From Myxococcales bacterium (GTDB lineage Bacteria > Myxococcota_A > Polyangia > Palsa-1104 > SHYY01): a stretch of DNA of 33,581 bases. A program made the translations under genes and the position numbers. The notes below the pieces were generated by a model. The model had not been told where the DNA came from. It saw only the letters and a program-made list of their open reading frames with translations, and ran no database searches. Numbering within the stretch: position 1 is the first letter of the stretch; each line of letters starts with the position of its first letter. The stretch lies in NCBI GenBank assembly GCA_009692555.1, contig SHYY01000052.1, positions 1 through 33,581 on the forward strand, in the 5' to 3' direction. Positions 23,125-31,517 of this stretch are shown piece by piece.

Positions 23125-23885
23125 CGGGCGGGCCGGCCGATCTGACGCTCTTCGCGCACCTCGTGCGCCGTCCCGAGGCCGAGCTCGACCTCGCCCGCGC
23201 CGCCCTGCTGATCGCCGAGCCCGAGTACCCGGATCTCGATATTCCACATTACCTGCAAAAGCTTGATGAGCTGGGTGCGCAGGCCCGACGCCGTCTGGCG
23301 GCTCGCGATCGGACGCCCGGGGAGGCGATCGCCACCGTCGCCGAGATCCTCTTCTGGGAGGCCGGCTTCCACGGCAACGAGTCCGACTACTACGACCCGC
23401 GGAACAGCTTCCTGAACGAGGTGGTCGATCGCCGCCTCGGGATCCCGATCACCCTCGCGGTGATCCTCCTCGAGGTTTGCCATCGCGCCGGGGTCGCCGC
23501 CTGCGGGGTCTCGTTTCCCGGCCACTTTCTGGTACGCGTCGACGGGATGAAGGGTTCGCTCCTGGTCGATCCGTTCACCGGAGGGCTGCTCGATCGCGAG
23601 CGCCTGCGCGCGCTCCATGCCCGCGCCACCGGCGAGGAGGGCGATCCCGACCCGCGCCTCCTCGAGCCCGCCAGCAAGCACCAGATCCTCCTGCGGATGC
23701 TCCACAACCTCCGCGGGATCTACGCCGGGCGCTCCGATCGCGAGCGCCTGCGCGGCGTGCTGGAGCGGATCGAGGTGCTCGCACCGTCGGAGGAGCTGCG
23801 GCGCGAGCTGGATCGCCTGGGTGGCCGATCGCGCGGCGTGCCCCCGTGGTCGACCGGCGGCAGCGGGGGGCCGGCGGTCAACTGA
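23121..23885 (+). CDS. SirB1-like transglutaminase-fold protein
   Basis: The 254-residue protein starts at GTG 23121 within the preceding stop. The central block YYDPRNSFLNEVVDRRLGIPITLAVILLEVCHRAGVAACGVSFPGHFLVRV matches the SirB1_N (transglutaminase-like) family found in many bacteria, with the invariant GxxFPGHFLVR. The C-terminal part is a short helical repeat (residues about 190-245) common to the family, which normally continues into TPR-like helices. The family is of uncertain activity; the putative catalytic Cys may be inactive. No signal peptide is seen, so it appears cytosolic while the neighbours are exported. It overlaps the next gene by 1 nt. Confidence 0.82.
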   Translation: MTGGPADLTLFAHLVRRPEAELDLARAALLIAEPEYPDLDIPHYLQKLDELGAQARRRLAARDRTPGEAIATVAEILFWEAGFHGNESDYYDPRNSFLNEVVDRRLGIPITLAVILLEVCHRAGVAACGVSFPGHFLVRVDGMKGSLLVDPFTGGLLDRERLRALHARATGEEGDPDPRLLEPASKHQILLRMLHNLRGIYAGRSDRERLRGVLERIEVLAPSEELRRELDRLGGRSRGVPPWSTGGSGGPAVN

Positions 23886-25135
23886 TGAGAAACCCGATCG
23901 CGGCGGGCATGCGCATCGGCCTGTGGATCACCCTCGCGGCGCTCCCGGGATGCAAGGCCGGAGGGACCGCGCCGGCCGGGATTCCCGATGCGGCGAATGC
24001 GATCGCTCCGCGCGATGCGAGCGTCGCCCGCGCGCCATCCCTTCCCGGCCCGCGCACGAGCTCACCGACGGTGGAGGCGCATCGCCGCTACCGGATCGCG
24101 CTCGCCGCGGGGAGCGCTCTGGCCCGGAAAAAGGACGACGCGGGGGCGGAGGCCGCCTTCCAGCGCGCCGCCGCCGCGCTGCCCGACGATGCGCGCGCTC
24201 TCTCCGAGCTGGGCCAGCTCGCGCTCCAGCGAGAAGATCTCACGGAGGCGCGCGGCTTGATCGAGCGAGCGATCGCGCGGGGCACCGATCGGCACCTGCT
24301 CGCCGAGGCGTGGCATCGCCTCGGCCGGATCGCCGAGCGGCGCCGCGATCACCCCGGGGGAGTGGAGGCCTACCGACGGTCGGTCGCGCTGCGTCTCGAG
24401 GAGAAGCCGCACCATCACCTCCACGAGCTCGAGCCGGGTCTGGCCGCGCGTGCCCTGCCGCTCGTGCCGCAGCCGGCGAATGGGCCCTTCCCGTCGCTGA
24501 CGGCGTGGTGTGACGACCTCGTGAAGCGTCCCGGGCGCGCCGCAAGGTGCCGCGCGGAGGAGCGTCCGGCGGCCTTCGGACCGGTGGTGCTGGCCACCCC
24601 GGCGCCGCCTTTTCTGGAGGCGCGCCTCGTCGCTGCCGGGGAGGGCGCCGAGGGCTACTGCCACCTCGCGCTGCGGACGGCGAGCGGCTTCTGGGTGGTC
24701 GAGGAGGTGCTCCCCTGCGGCGCCCCGGGGAGCTTCGTGCAGTCCCTCGATTTCTCGACGCACGGCTCGGGGAATGCCACAAGGATCACGCTCCGTCTCC
24801 TCCTCGCGAGCGACAACCACGACTGCTCCGCGGCGGAGGGCGAAGGGGGTGTGCACGCCGATCGCCGCTCGTGCGAGGAGCGCCTGGTGGTCTGCGGGGT
24901 GGGCCCATCGGGCGTACCGAACTGCACTCCGCCAATGCTGATCGCCGAATCCGACTCGTGCGGAGCAGCGGGGCAGGGCGTTCGGAAGGAGGCGCCACCG
25001 CGCCCGTCCGCCTGGGATTGGGAGGCCACCCCGACGCTCCGCAGCGACGGGATGCTGACGTTCACCTCCGCCGGCCCCAAGCCCACCTCCGCCACCCGCC
25101 GCCTCGTCGGCGCCCACCGCCTCCGCTTTCCCTGA
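23885..25135 (+). CDS. TPR-containing lipoprotein
   Basis: The product has 416 residues from the ATG at 23885 (TGATG overlap with the upstream gene). A later ATG at 23909 would give a more compact signal peptide. The lipobox is ALPGC (Cys23). Residues about 65-185 contain three tetratricopeptide repeats (DDAGAEAAFQRAAAALPDDARALSELGQLAL, then two more). The C-terminal 220 residues have eight or more Cys and strand-like segments (YCHLALRTASGFWVVEEVLPC), probably a disulfide-bonded beta domain. It is likely a scaffold or adaptor on the periplasmic face, working with the other operon products; the partner is unknown. The helicase gene converges 16 nt downstream. Confidence 0.72.
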   Translation: MRNPIAAGMRIGLWITLAALPGCKAGGTAPAGIPDAANAIAPRDASVARAPSLPGPRTSSPTVEAHRRYRIALAAGSALARKKDDAGAEAAFQRAAAALPDDARALSELGQLALQREDLTEARGLIERAIARGTDRHLLAEAWHRLGRIAERRRDHPGGVEAYRRSVALRLEEKPHHHLHELEPGLAARALPLVPQPANGPFPSLTAWCDDLVKRPGRAARCRAEERPAAFGPVVLATPAPPFLEARLVAAGEGAEGYCHLALRTASGFWVVEEVLPCGAPGSFVQSLDFSTHGSGNATRITLRLLLASDNHDCSAAEGEGGVHADRRSCEERLVVCGVGPSGVPNCTPPMLIAESDSCGAAGQGVRKEAPPRPSAWDWEATPTLRSDGMLTFTSAGPKPTSATRRLVGAHRLRFP

Positions 25136-25151
25136 GCCTCCTCCGGCCCCC

Positions 25152-27293
25152 CTACCCGAGCTCCTCCAGCACCCGCGGATCGATCACCGCCAGCACCCGC
25201 CGCACCCCTTCGTCGAGCGTCTTGAACTCGGTCATCCCCGTCGCCTCGTGGAGCATGCGCGCGAACTTCATCACCCGCGCGAGGTAGGAGAACAGGCTCC
25301 CCTCCTCGGTCTGCAACCCCTCCCGCTCGACGAAGTCCATGAACGACAGCTCCGCCTCCTCGATGATCGTCCACACCGTCTTCGGCAGCTTCCCGCCGTG
25401 CAGCTCCGGGTGCGGCACTGCCGCGAGAAAGTCGGCGTGGAGCTGCTCGACGGGCGTGAGCTGCCGCGGGTGCTTCTGGTCGTACTCCGCCTCCACGTCC
25501 TCCCAGCTCACCAGCCCCTCCTCGCGCCGCCGCTCGCGCAGCCGATTCTTGATCCACTCGCGCTTCTCCTGGTCGCCCTGCCGGTTGAGGATCTTCTGGA
25601 TCACGTTGTGATCGATCAGGAACTCGACCAGCTCCCGGCACTCGGCGTATTGCAGGTCGCGCTGGCGCAGGCAGAAGTAGACGAACAGCCCATCCATGCC
25701 CCTTAATTTATTGATGATCTGACCCGCCACCTGATTGCCCTGTTCGTCAATAACCGCCAGCGCCTGGAGGTTCTCGGTCACCTGGACGAGCCGCTTCTCG
25801 GCCGCCTGCCGCTCGCGCTCCGGCAGGAGCAGGTGATGGATCACCGTCCCGACGTGGAGGTGCATGGACGCCGGGAGATCGGCCTCCGGCGCAGCGCCCG
25901 CGTCCGGATCGGACCGCGTCTCCACGGTCAGGCCTGTCTTGGTCAGATCGGGCAGCCCGATCGCGAGGATCTGCTCGGCGGTGATCTTCGTCTGGCTCTT
26001 CAATCCCGCCGGCTTCCCGGCGACCAGCCGCGCGTGCGCCTCCTCGTCCCAGGTGACGTCCTGATCCTTCTGCGCCGTCGCCTTGGCGTGCGAGTAGGCG
26101 ATCCGCCGGATCTTCACCTCATCGACGCCAAACCGGCCCTTCGTCGCCTCCTTGGTTTCCTTGCGGATCTCCTGCACCACCTCCTCGGGCGCGAGCGTGA
26201 TCGCGATCCCCTCGGTGTCGAACTGCGGCCGCCCGGCGCGTCCCGCCATCTGGTGGTATTCGGCCGAGAGGAGCAGCCGCGCCTTGCCCTGGATGTATTT
26301 CCGCAGGGCGGGAAAGATCACCCGCTTCGCCGGCAGATTGATCCCGGCGCTGATCGTCTCGGTGCTGACCACGAACTTGAGCAGCCGCATCAGGGTCAGC
26401 CGCTCGACGAGCTGCTTGTAGCGCGGGAGGATTCCGGCGTGATGGATCCCGATCCCGTGCAGGAGCAGCGGCTTGAGATCGCGCGACAGGCCGCGGTCGT
26501 GCAATACCGCGCTCGCCAGCTGGTCGATCTGCGCGCGCTCCTCGTCGGTGGTGAAGCGGGAACAGCTCTTCAGCAGGCGCGCCCGTTCGAAGCATTGCTC
26601 GCGCCCGAAGCCGAAGATGATCGCCGGGTAGTCGCCCTTGTGGAAGAGGTCGCGCACCACCTCGATGAGATAGCTCTCGCGGTATTCGTGGTAGAGCGGA
26701 ACCTTGCGCTCTTGCGACTGCACCAGCTGCAATTCCACGCGCCGGCACGAGTAGACCCAGTTGCAGAATTGCTCCGGGTCACCGATGGTGGCCGAGAGGA
26801 TCACCAGCTGGCTGCGCGGGTCCAGCCCGATGATCGACTGCTCCCACACGTAGCCCCGCTCGGGCTCGTTGAAGTAGTGCCCCTCGTCCATGATCACGAT
26901 ATCGGCCGGGGCGTGGACGCGGTCGCCATAGATCCGATTCCACAAGATCTCCGCCACCACCACCTGCACCGGCGCGGTGGGATTGACCTTGTAGTCCCCG
27001 GTGGCGAACCCCACCTTGTCGGCGCCGAAGTCGTCGGAGAGCTCGCGGAACTTCTCCTCGGTGAGTGCGCGCAGCGGCGTGGTGTAGACCGCGGTCTTCC
27101 CCTCCTCCAGCGCCTTCCAGATCCCCGCCTTCGCCATCAGCGTCTTGCCCGTCCCGGTCGGCACGGTGACCAGCACGCTCTCGCCGCGCAGGATGATCTC
27201 GAAGGCCTTCTCCTGGACCGGGTAGGGCTCGAGGTTCTGCGAGAAGAAGAACTTCTCGTAGAAGGCCAGCTCGATGTCGGCGGCGCTTGGCAT
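25152..27293 (-). CDS. Ski2-like superfamily 2 helicase
   Basis: The 713-residue protein is read from the ATG at 27293-27291. Motifs are a Q-like region (YPVQEKAFE), Walker A PTGTGKT (45-51), TTPLRAL, Walker B MDEGH, SAT (LSATIGD), the ETISAGINLPAKRVIF segment, and QMAGRAGRP. These place it with Ski2/Mtr4/RecQ-type SF2 enzymes that unwind RNA or DNA. DEGH instead of DEVH is a minor variant. The C-terminal 300 residues are helical and charged and do not match the archaeal Hel308 ratchet clearly. A possible extended -10 (TGGTATCT) lies 11 nt before the ATG. It is not in an operon, so its pathway (RNA processing, repair) is open. Confidence 0.82.
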   Translation of the reverse strand: MPSAADIELAFYEKFFFSQNLEPYPVQEKAFEIILRGESVLVTVPTGTGKTLMAKAGIWKALEEGKTAVYTTPLRALTEEKFRELSDDFGADKVGFATGDYKVNPTAPVQVVVAEILWNRIYGDRVHAPADIVIMDEGHYFNEPERGYVWEQSIIGLDPRSQLVILSATIGDPEQFCNWVYSCRRVELQLVQSQERKVPLYHEYRESYLIEVVRDLFHKGDYPAIIFGFGREQCFERARLLKSCSRFTTDEERAQIDQLASAVLHDRGLSRDLKPLLLHGIGIHHAGILPRYKQLVERLTLMRLLKFVVSTETISAGINLPAKRVIFPALRKYIQGKARLLLSAEYHQMAGRAGRPQFDTEGIAITLAPEEVVQEIRKETKEATKGRFGVDEVKIRRIAYSHAKATAQKDQDVTWDEEAHARLVAGKPAGLKSQTKITAEQILAIGLPDLTKTGLTVETRSDPDAGAAPEADLPASMHLHVGTVIHHLLLPERERQAAEKRLVQVTENLQALAVIDEQGNQVAGQIINKLRGMDGLFVYFCLRQRDLQYAECRELVEFLIDHNVIQKILNRQGDQEKREWIKNRLRERRREEGLVSWEDVEAEYDQKHPRQLTPVEQLHADFLAAVPHPELHGGKLPKTVWTIIEEAELSFMDFVEREGLQTEEGSLFSYLARVMKFARMLHEATGMTEFKTLDEGVRRVLAVIDPRVLEELG

Positions 27294-27403
27294 GTGGCGG
27301 GCAGAGATACCACGGGCGCGATCGCGACAGGAATGTCCGGGTGGGCGCGCTGGCGGCGCTCCCGAAGTAGCCAACCCATGGATTTTGCTCTACCGTCGAG
27401 TGG

Positions 27404-27428
27404 CCCGCCCCTTGGAAAAGGGGGGCGG
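27404..27428 (+). promoter_or_regulatory. Hairpin in the 5' leader of the beta-propeller gene
   Basis: CCCGCCCCTT and AAGGGGGGCGG pair around GGAA with one bulged base, just before the Shine-Dalgarno AGGAG (27431-27435). It could act as an mRNA stabiliser or attenuator. Confidence 0.3.
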
Positions 27429-27440
27429 CGAGGAGCACAC

Positions 27441-29153
27441 ATGACGAACCTGACGACCGCGACCTCCACCACCCGGATTCTCACCTGCTCGGTTCTTCTC
27501 TCCTTCGCCGGCTGCGGTTCGGGCGCCGACAAGGCCTCCCCCACGATCGGGGCCGAGAACCAGCGGCAGGAGGCGCTGATCGAGGAGCCTGACCTCTACC
27601 GCGTCGCCGGCACCACTCTCTACGTGCAGAACCGCGAGACCGGCCTCAACGTCGTCGACCTCACCGACGCAGCGCACCCCCGGCTGGTCGGCCGCGCCGC
27701 GGTCACCGGCGGCGCAGGCGCCGAGCTGTACGTCCAGCCGAACGATATCGTGGCCGTTCTGCTGAAGGCCGCCACCGACGGTTGCCGCGCCCTCCCCGGC
27801 GTCGAGAGCGGCGGCTGGAGCTCCGGCTCCGAGCTGGTCATCGTCGACGCGGAGATGAAATCCTCGCCCGAGATCCGCGGTCGCTACTGCCTCCCGGGCA
27901 CGCTGGTCGCCAGCCGCACCGTCGACCGGACCCTTTTCGCCGTCTCCTCCAACCCCGCCGGCTCGGGCTCCCGGGCCGTCTCGATCGACCTCGCCAACCC
28001 GCGCGCTCCGCACGTCGTCGACCAGGCGGATTTCCCGGGCGCATCGAAGGAGATCCTGGTCACCGCCACCGCGATCGTCGTCGCCGCCGCCGCCGGCTCC
28101 ACCGGCCAGACCACGCGCGTGCAGTATTTCTCGATCGCGCCCACCGGCACGATCACCCCGCGCGGCTCGTTCACCGTCCCCGGCGCTCCCCAGGGGCGCT
28201 TCCACATGGACCTCGCCGGCGCCCAGTTCCGCATCGTGACCTTCGACAGCTCGGCCTCGTCGAGCCGCCTCTCGATCCTCGATGTCACGAATCCCGATCA
28301 GATCACCTTCCTCGGCGGCCTCGGCAGCATCGGCCGCTCCGAGAAGCTCTACGCCACCCGCTTCGACGGCGACCTCGCCTACGTGGTCACCTTCCGCCGC
28401 ACCGATCCGCTGTGGATCATCTCGCTGAAGGACCCGCGAAACCCGGTGATCGAGAGCGAGCTTCAGGTCCCGGGCTGGAGCGACTACCTCTTTCCGCGCG
28501 GCAAGCGCCTGGTCGCCGTCGGGCGCGCGGCCGACCTCCGCTCCGTCGGCCTCAGCCTCTTCGATGTCTCCAACCCCTCGAACCCGGTCGCGCTGCACCA
28601 GATCACCCTCGGCGGCGCGACCTCCGAGGCCAACCTCGATCACCGCGGCGTGACCATCCTCGACAGCCTCGGCGGCGAGAACGTCCCGGTGCTGGTCATC
28701 CCCTACGCCACCGTCGACTGGTCCTCCGACGACAAGGGCCGCTCGCTGTGCGCGGTGAAGAACCAACTCCAGCTGGTCGACATCCAGCAGGCGTTCTTCG
28801 CCGAACAGGGCTCGGTCAACCTGCGCGGCACGATCCGCCGCTCGTTCCCCGTCGGTGGACGGCTCTACGCGCTCTCCGACTTCGAGGTCAAGGCGCTCGA
28901 CGTGGGCGACCGCGGCAGACCGACCGTCGCCGGCTCCGCCACCGTCGGCACCGACGACAGCCTCGCCGCCGGCGCCCGTGACACCTGCGACAGCGCCCAG
29001 CAGCGCAACTTCTTCGGCGACGACGTCTCGTACGGCGGCTGCTCGGTCGCTCCGACCGGCAAGGACGGGCCCTTGGGGATCGCCCTGGCCGCGCTCGCCC
29101 TTTGCCTTTCGCGTCTCCGCCGCCGTTCTTCCTTCTCGAACTCCACGAGGTGA
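27441..29153 (+). CDS. Surface beta-propeller protein with lipobox and MYXO-CTERM tail
   Basis: The 570-residue protein starts at ATG 27441 behind AGGAG. The signal peptide ends LSFAGC (Cys25). The body consists of repeated segments of the type VVDLTDAAHPRLVGRA, ILDVTNPDQITFLG and LFDVSNPSNPVALH, as in LVIVD- and beta_propel-type propellers found in secreted proteins. The extreme C-terminus (from about 533) is GCSV..., then a hydrophobic span, then LRRR: a MYXO-CTERM-type sorting signal with Cys534. In Myxococcota such tails are cut and possibly lipid-modified for surface display. A protein with both an N-terminal lipobox and this tail is unusual. The next gene starts 4 nt after the stop. Confidence 0.8.
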   Translation: MTNLTTATSTTRILTCSVLLSFAGCGSGADKASPTIGAENQRQEALIEEPDLYRVAGTTLYVQNRETGLNVVDLTDAAHPRLVGRAAVTGGAGAELYVQPNDIVAVLLKAATDGCRALPGVESGGWSSGSELVIVDAEMKSSPEIRGRYCLPGTLVASRTVDRTLFAVSSNPAGSGSRAVSIDLANPRAPHVVDQADFPGASKEILVTATAIVVAAAAGSTGQTTRVQYFSIAPTGTITPRGSFTVPGAPQGRFHMDLAGAQFRIVTFDSSASSSRLSILDVTNPDQITFLGGLGSIGRSEKLYATRFDGDLAYVVTFRRTDPLWIISLKDPRNPVIESELQVPGWSDYLFPRGKRLVAVGRAADLRSVGLSLFDVSNPSNPVALHQITLGGATSEANLDHRGVTILDSLGGENVPVLVIPYATVDWSSDDKGRSLCAVKNQLQLVDIQQAFFAEQGSVNLRGTIRRSFPVGGRLYALSDFEVKALDVGDRGRPTVAGSATVGTDDSLAAGARDTCDSAQQRNFFGDDVSYGGCSVAPTGKDGPLGIALAALALCLSRLRRRSSFSNSTR

Positions 29154-29157
29154 TCCT

Positions 29158-29811
29158 GTGCGCACGCTCTTCCCTGTGGCGCTGCTCGCGCTTCTCTCCC
29201 TGGCCTCCGCCCCGGCGCGCGCCCAGGAGGCCTGTGATCCGACTCGTGAGGACTGCGGACCCGACGCCCCGCGCACCTCGATGGAAAACCCGATTGTCGC
29301 GACGCCGCCGATTGCAGAGCCTTACCCGGATTCCCCGATTCTCCAGCCCTACCCGGGCTGGGGCGTCCCCCCCCAGCAGCCGGCCTGGTACCCCCAGGAG
29401 GTGCGGACCCACGTCGAGGTGCGGCGTCGGACCGGCCTCGGCGCTGCCGGCATCGCGACCTTCGGGGGGCTGTGGCTCTTCACCTCGGCGGGCGGCTTCG
29501 TCAGCGGCGAGGGGCGGCTGGCGATCCCGGTGTTCGGCCCGGTCGCCTACCTCGCGAAGTACCGCGAGAAGTTCGATTGCAAGAGCGCCGATCCCGAGAC
29601 GGTCATCTATTGCCCGACCGAGGGCTCCAGCGATCGGATGCTCGGCTTCATCCTGGTGGTCGACACGATCCTTCAGGCCGGCGGCCTCGCCATGGCGGCG
29701 GCCGGCTTCATGACCAAGCGCAACGTGACGGTCCGCGACACCCCGCGCTACTCGATTGTCCCGTCGGTGGGCCCGGGGCGCGGCGGTCTGGTCGCGGTCG
29801 GCACCTTCTAG
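29158..29811 (+). CDS. Exported two-helix protein, unknown
   Basis: The 217-residue protein starts at GTG 29158 with a GAGGTGA purine run about 7 nt upstream. The signal peptide ends APARA (near residue 22). A Pro/Tyr-rich region (about 30-75) follows, then two hydrophobic spans (about 85-110 and 155-180) enclosing a Cys-containing loop (FDCKSADPETVIYC). The C-terminal tail is rich in Gly and Val. It is coupled to the propeller gene (4-nt gap), so it may be a membrane partner or anchor. I do not recognise a family. Confidence 0.6.
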   Translation: MRTLFPVALLALLSLASAPARAQEACDPTREDCGPDAPRTSMENPIVATPPIAEPYPDSPILQPYPGWGVPPQQPAWYPQEVRTHVEVRRRTGLGAAGIATFGGLWLFTSAGGFVSGEGRLAIPVFGPVAYLAKYREKFDCKSADPETVIYCPTEGSSDRMLGFILVVDTILQAGGLAMAAAGFMTKRNVTVRDTPRYSIVPSVGPGRGGLVAVGTF

Positions 29812-29879
29812 ACGAAAAAAAATGTACTTGGGCTCCGGGCGGCTCTAGATCTGGATCGGATCAACTCGAGGAGCTTGCG

Positions 29880-30446
29880 ATGGCCGGACTCACGATTGCG
29901 CACGTCATGCAGGCGTACGCCCAGGATGCGATCGATGTGGCGCGGGAGCGCTTCCAGGTCGACCTCGATTTCTCCGAGGAGAGCGTGACGCGGGTGGAGC
30001 GCTGCCTCGCCGGGCTGCATGACGGGCTGCCGCGCGGGCTCGGCCGCCTGCTGCGCCAGAAAAAAACCGAGGACCAGATCGCGCAGATGGCCAAGGTGTG
30101 GGGCGGCTACCTCGGCGAGGTGATCCGCCGTCGCTGGGGCGGCGAGTGGCGGGCCGAGGCCAGCGGCGACGGGAAGATGATCACCCTGCGCGTCCTCGGC
30201 GCGGACGTGTTTCCGACGGTGAAGGTGTTCCAGCGCCTGACCAACGGCGCCTCCGACGACGTCAGCCGCTACTACAACGTGATGCGCGGCGACTTCGCCA
30301 GGCTCGACTACGCGCCCGACGCCGAGCAGCTCTTCGGCGACCTGCTGGAGGAGGAGCCGCCCCGTCGCTGGGAGATCGTCCGCCCGGCGGTGGTCGCCGC
30401 CAAGCGCGGGGCCCGTCGCCGTCCGCCGCCGATCCCCTCGAAGTAG
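29880..30446 (+). CDS. Cytosolic protein of unknown function
   Basis: The 188-residue protein is read from the ATG at 29880; GAGGAG lies 6 nt upstream. It is mainly alpha with a central beta segment (GGEWRAEASGDGKMITLRVLGADVFPTVKVFQRLTNG). The block WGGYLGEVIRRRWGGEW resembles DUF3806/DUF6278-type domains, recalled but not verified. The C-terminal 20 residues are basic and Pro-rich. The 68-nt gap upstream has a run of eight A at 29817-29824. A hairpin follows the stop. Confidence 0.55.
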   Translation: MAGLTIAHVMQAYAQDAIDVARERFQVDLDFSEESVTRVERCLAGLHDGLPRGLGRLLRQKKTEDQIAQMAKVWGGYLGEVIRRRWGGEWRAEASGDGKMITLRVLGADVFPTVKVFQRLTNGASDDVSRYYNVMRGDFARLDYAPDAEQLFGDLLEEEPPRRWEIVRPAVVAAKRGARRRPPPIPSK

Positions 30447-30458
30447 GTCGCAGGCGCT

Positions 30459-30476
30459 GCGCCCGGAAACGGGCGC
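30459..30476 (+). terminator. 7-bp stem with GAAA tetraloop after the stop
   Basis: GCGCCCG-GAAA-CGGGCGC begins 13 nt after the stop of the upstream gene. It has a GNRA loop and no T-run, so it may be an RNA stability hairpin or Rho-dependent site. Confidence 0.4.
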
Positions 30477-30545
30477 GACGACGGGAACGGGCGCGGCGAT
30501 CTGGAAGACCCTCGACGGCCCGCAACCGTCCGATCATGTTCGGTT

Positions 30546-30660
30546 ATGTCAAATTCGGCCAGGCTCGAGTTCCTGAAGATGCTGCAGGTGCTGCCCCCCT
30601 GGGGCGAAGGGCCTGATCGTCGACGAGAACGGCATGAAGAGGAAGTGGCCGCCCGCCTGA
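30546..30660 (+). pseudogene. Possible frameshifted 37-residue ORF
   Basis: The ATG at 30546 reads SNSARLEFLKMLQVLPP, then a run of six C (30594-30599). One C fewer would continue as GAKGLIVDENGMKRKWPPA and stop at 30658-30660; as written the frame runs on to about 30700. The coherent two-part reading suggests a real small gene with a homopolymer frameshift or a sequencing error. No Shine-Dalgarno or known family is seen. The rest of 30447-30723 shows no other gene. Confidence 0.3.
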
Positions 30661-30723
30661 CCCGAGGGCGAGCGTGCCTGCGGGCGGCTTCGTTGCTATA
30701 GTCGCCCTCCCCGTCGGAAAACC

Positions 30724-31506
30724 ATGTTCGATTCGCACTGCCACCTCCACGATCGCCGGATCGGTCACGCCTCCGATCTGCTCGCCCGTGCGCGCGCCGC
30801 CGGAGTGCGCGGCCTGCTGCTGGCCGGGGTCGATCCCGAGGGCTGGGACGACGAGGACCGCCTTGCCCGCGCGCACACCGGGATCGCGGTCGCCTACGGA
30901 GTGCACCCGCAGGTGGTCGCCGAGGTGGACGATGAGGCCAGCGAGCGGATGGTGGCGGCCCTGGCCGCGCTGCTCGACGGGAAAACCCACTTCGCGCCGG
31001 CCGCGATCGGCGAGATCGGGCTCGACGCGCTCGGCGAGCGCAAGGGCAGCCTCCCGCGCCAGGAGCGCGCCTTCCGGGCCCAGCTGGCGCTCGCCCACGG
31101 CCACGCCCTGCCGGTGATCCTCCATATCCTGCGCGCCCACGGGCCCGCGGTGGCGGTGCTGCGCGAGGGTCCGCCGGTCGAGGGTGTGGTCCACAGCTAC
31201 AGCGGCTCGGCCGATCTCGTGGCGGACTACGTCGGCCTCGGTCTACACCTCTCCTTCGCCGGACCGGTCACCTTCGCCAATGCGCGCCGCCAGCGCGAGG
31301 CGGTGCGCGCGGTGCCGCGGGACCGCCTGCTGGTCGAGACCGACGCCCCCGACCAGACGCCCGAGCCGCACCGGACGGAACAAAACGAGCCCGCCTTCCT
31401 CCCGGCGATCATCGAGGCGGTTGCGCGGATCCGCGAGGAGCCGGCCGCCGAGGTCGCGGCCTACACCGAGGCCAACGCGCGCCGCCTGTTCCACCTGCCC
31501 TCGTAG
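30724..31506 (+). CDS. tatD: TatD-family metal-dependent deoxyribonuclease
   Basis: The 260-residue product is the expected size for TatD. The metal site is SHCHLH (His5, His7), then IGEIGLD with the bridging Glu, HILRAH, HSYSGS and VETDAP with the Asp. These match the TIM-barrel amidohydrolase-like TatD DNases, which act in DNA repair or degradation. TATAGT at 30697-30702 is a possible -10, giving a leader of about 15 nt. It is the first gene of the TatD-TcdA-esterase run. Confidence 0.9.
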   Translation: MFDSHCHLHDRRIGHASDLLARARAAGVRGLLLAGVDPEGWDDEDRLARAHTGIAVAYGVHPQVVAEVDDEASERMVAALAALLDGKTHFAPAAIGEIGLDALGERKGSLPRQERAFRAQLALAHGHALPVILHILRAHGPAVAVLREGPPVEGVVHSYSGSADLVADYVGLGLHLSFAGPVTFANARRQREAVRAVPRDRLLVETDAPDQTPEPHRTEQNEPAFLPAIIEAVARIREEPAAEVAAYTEANARRLFHLPS

Positions 31507-31517
31507 GAGCCCAAGCC

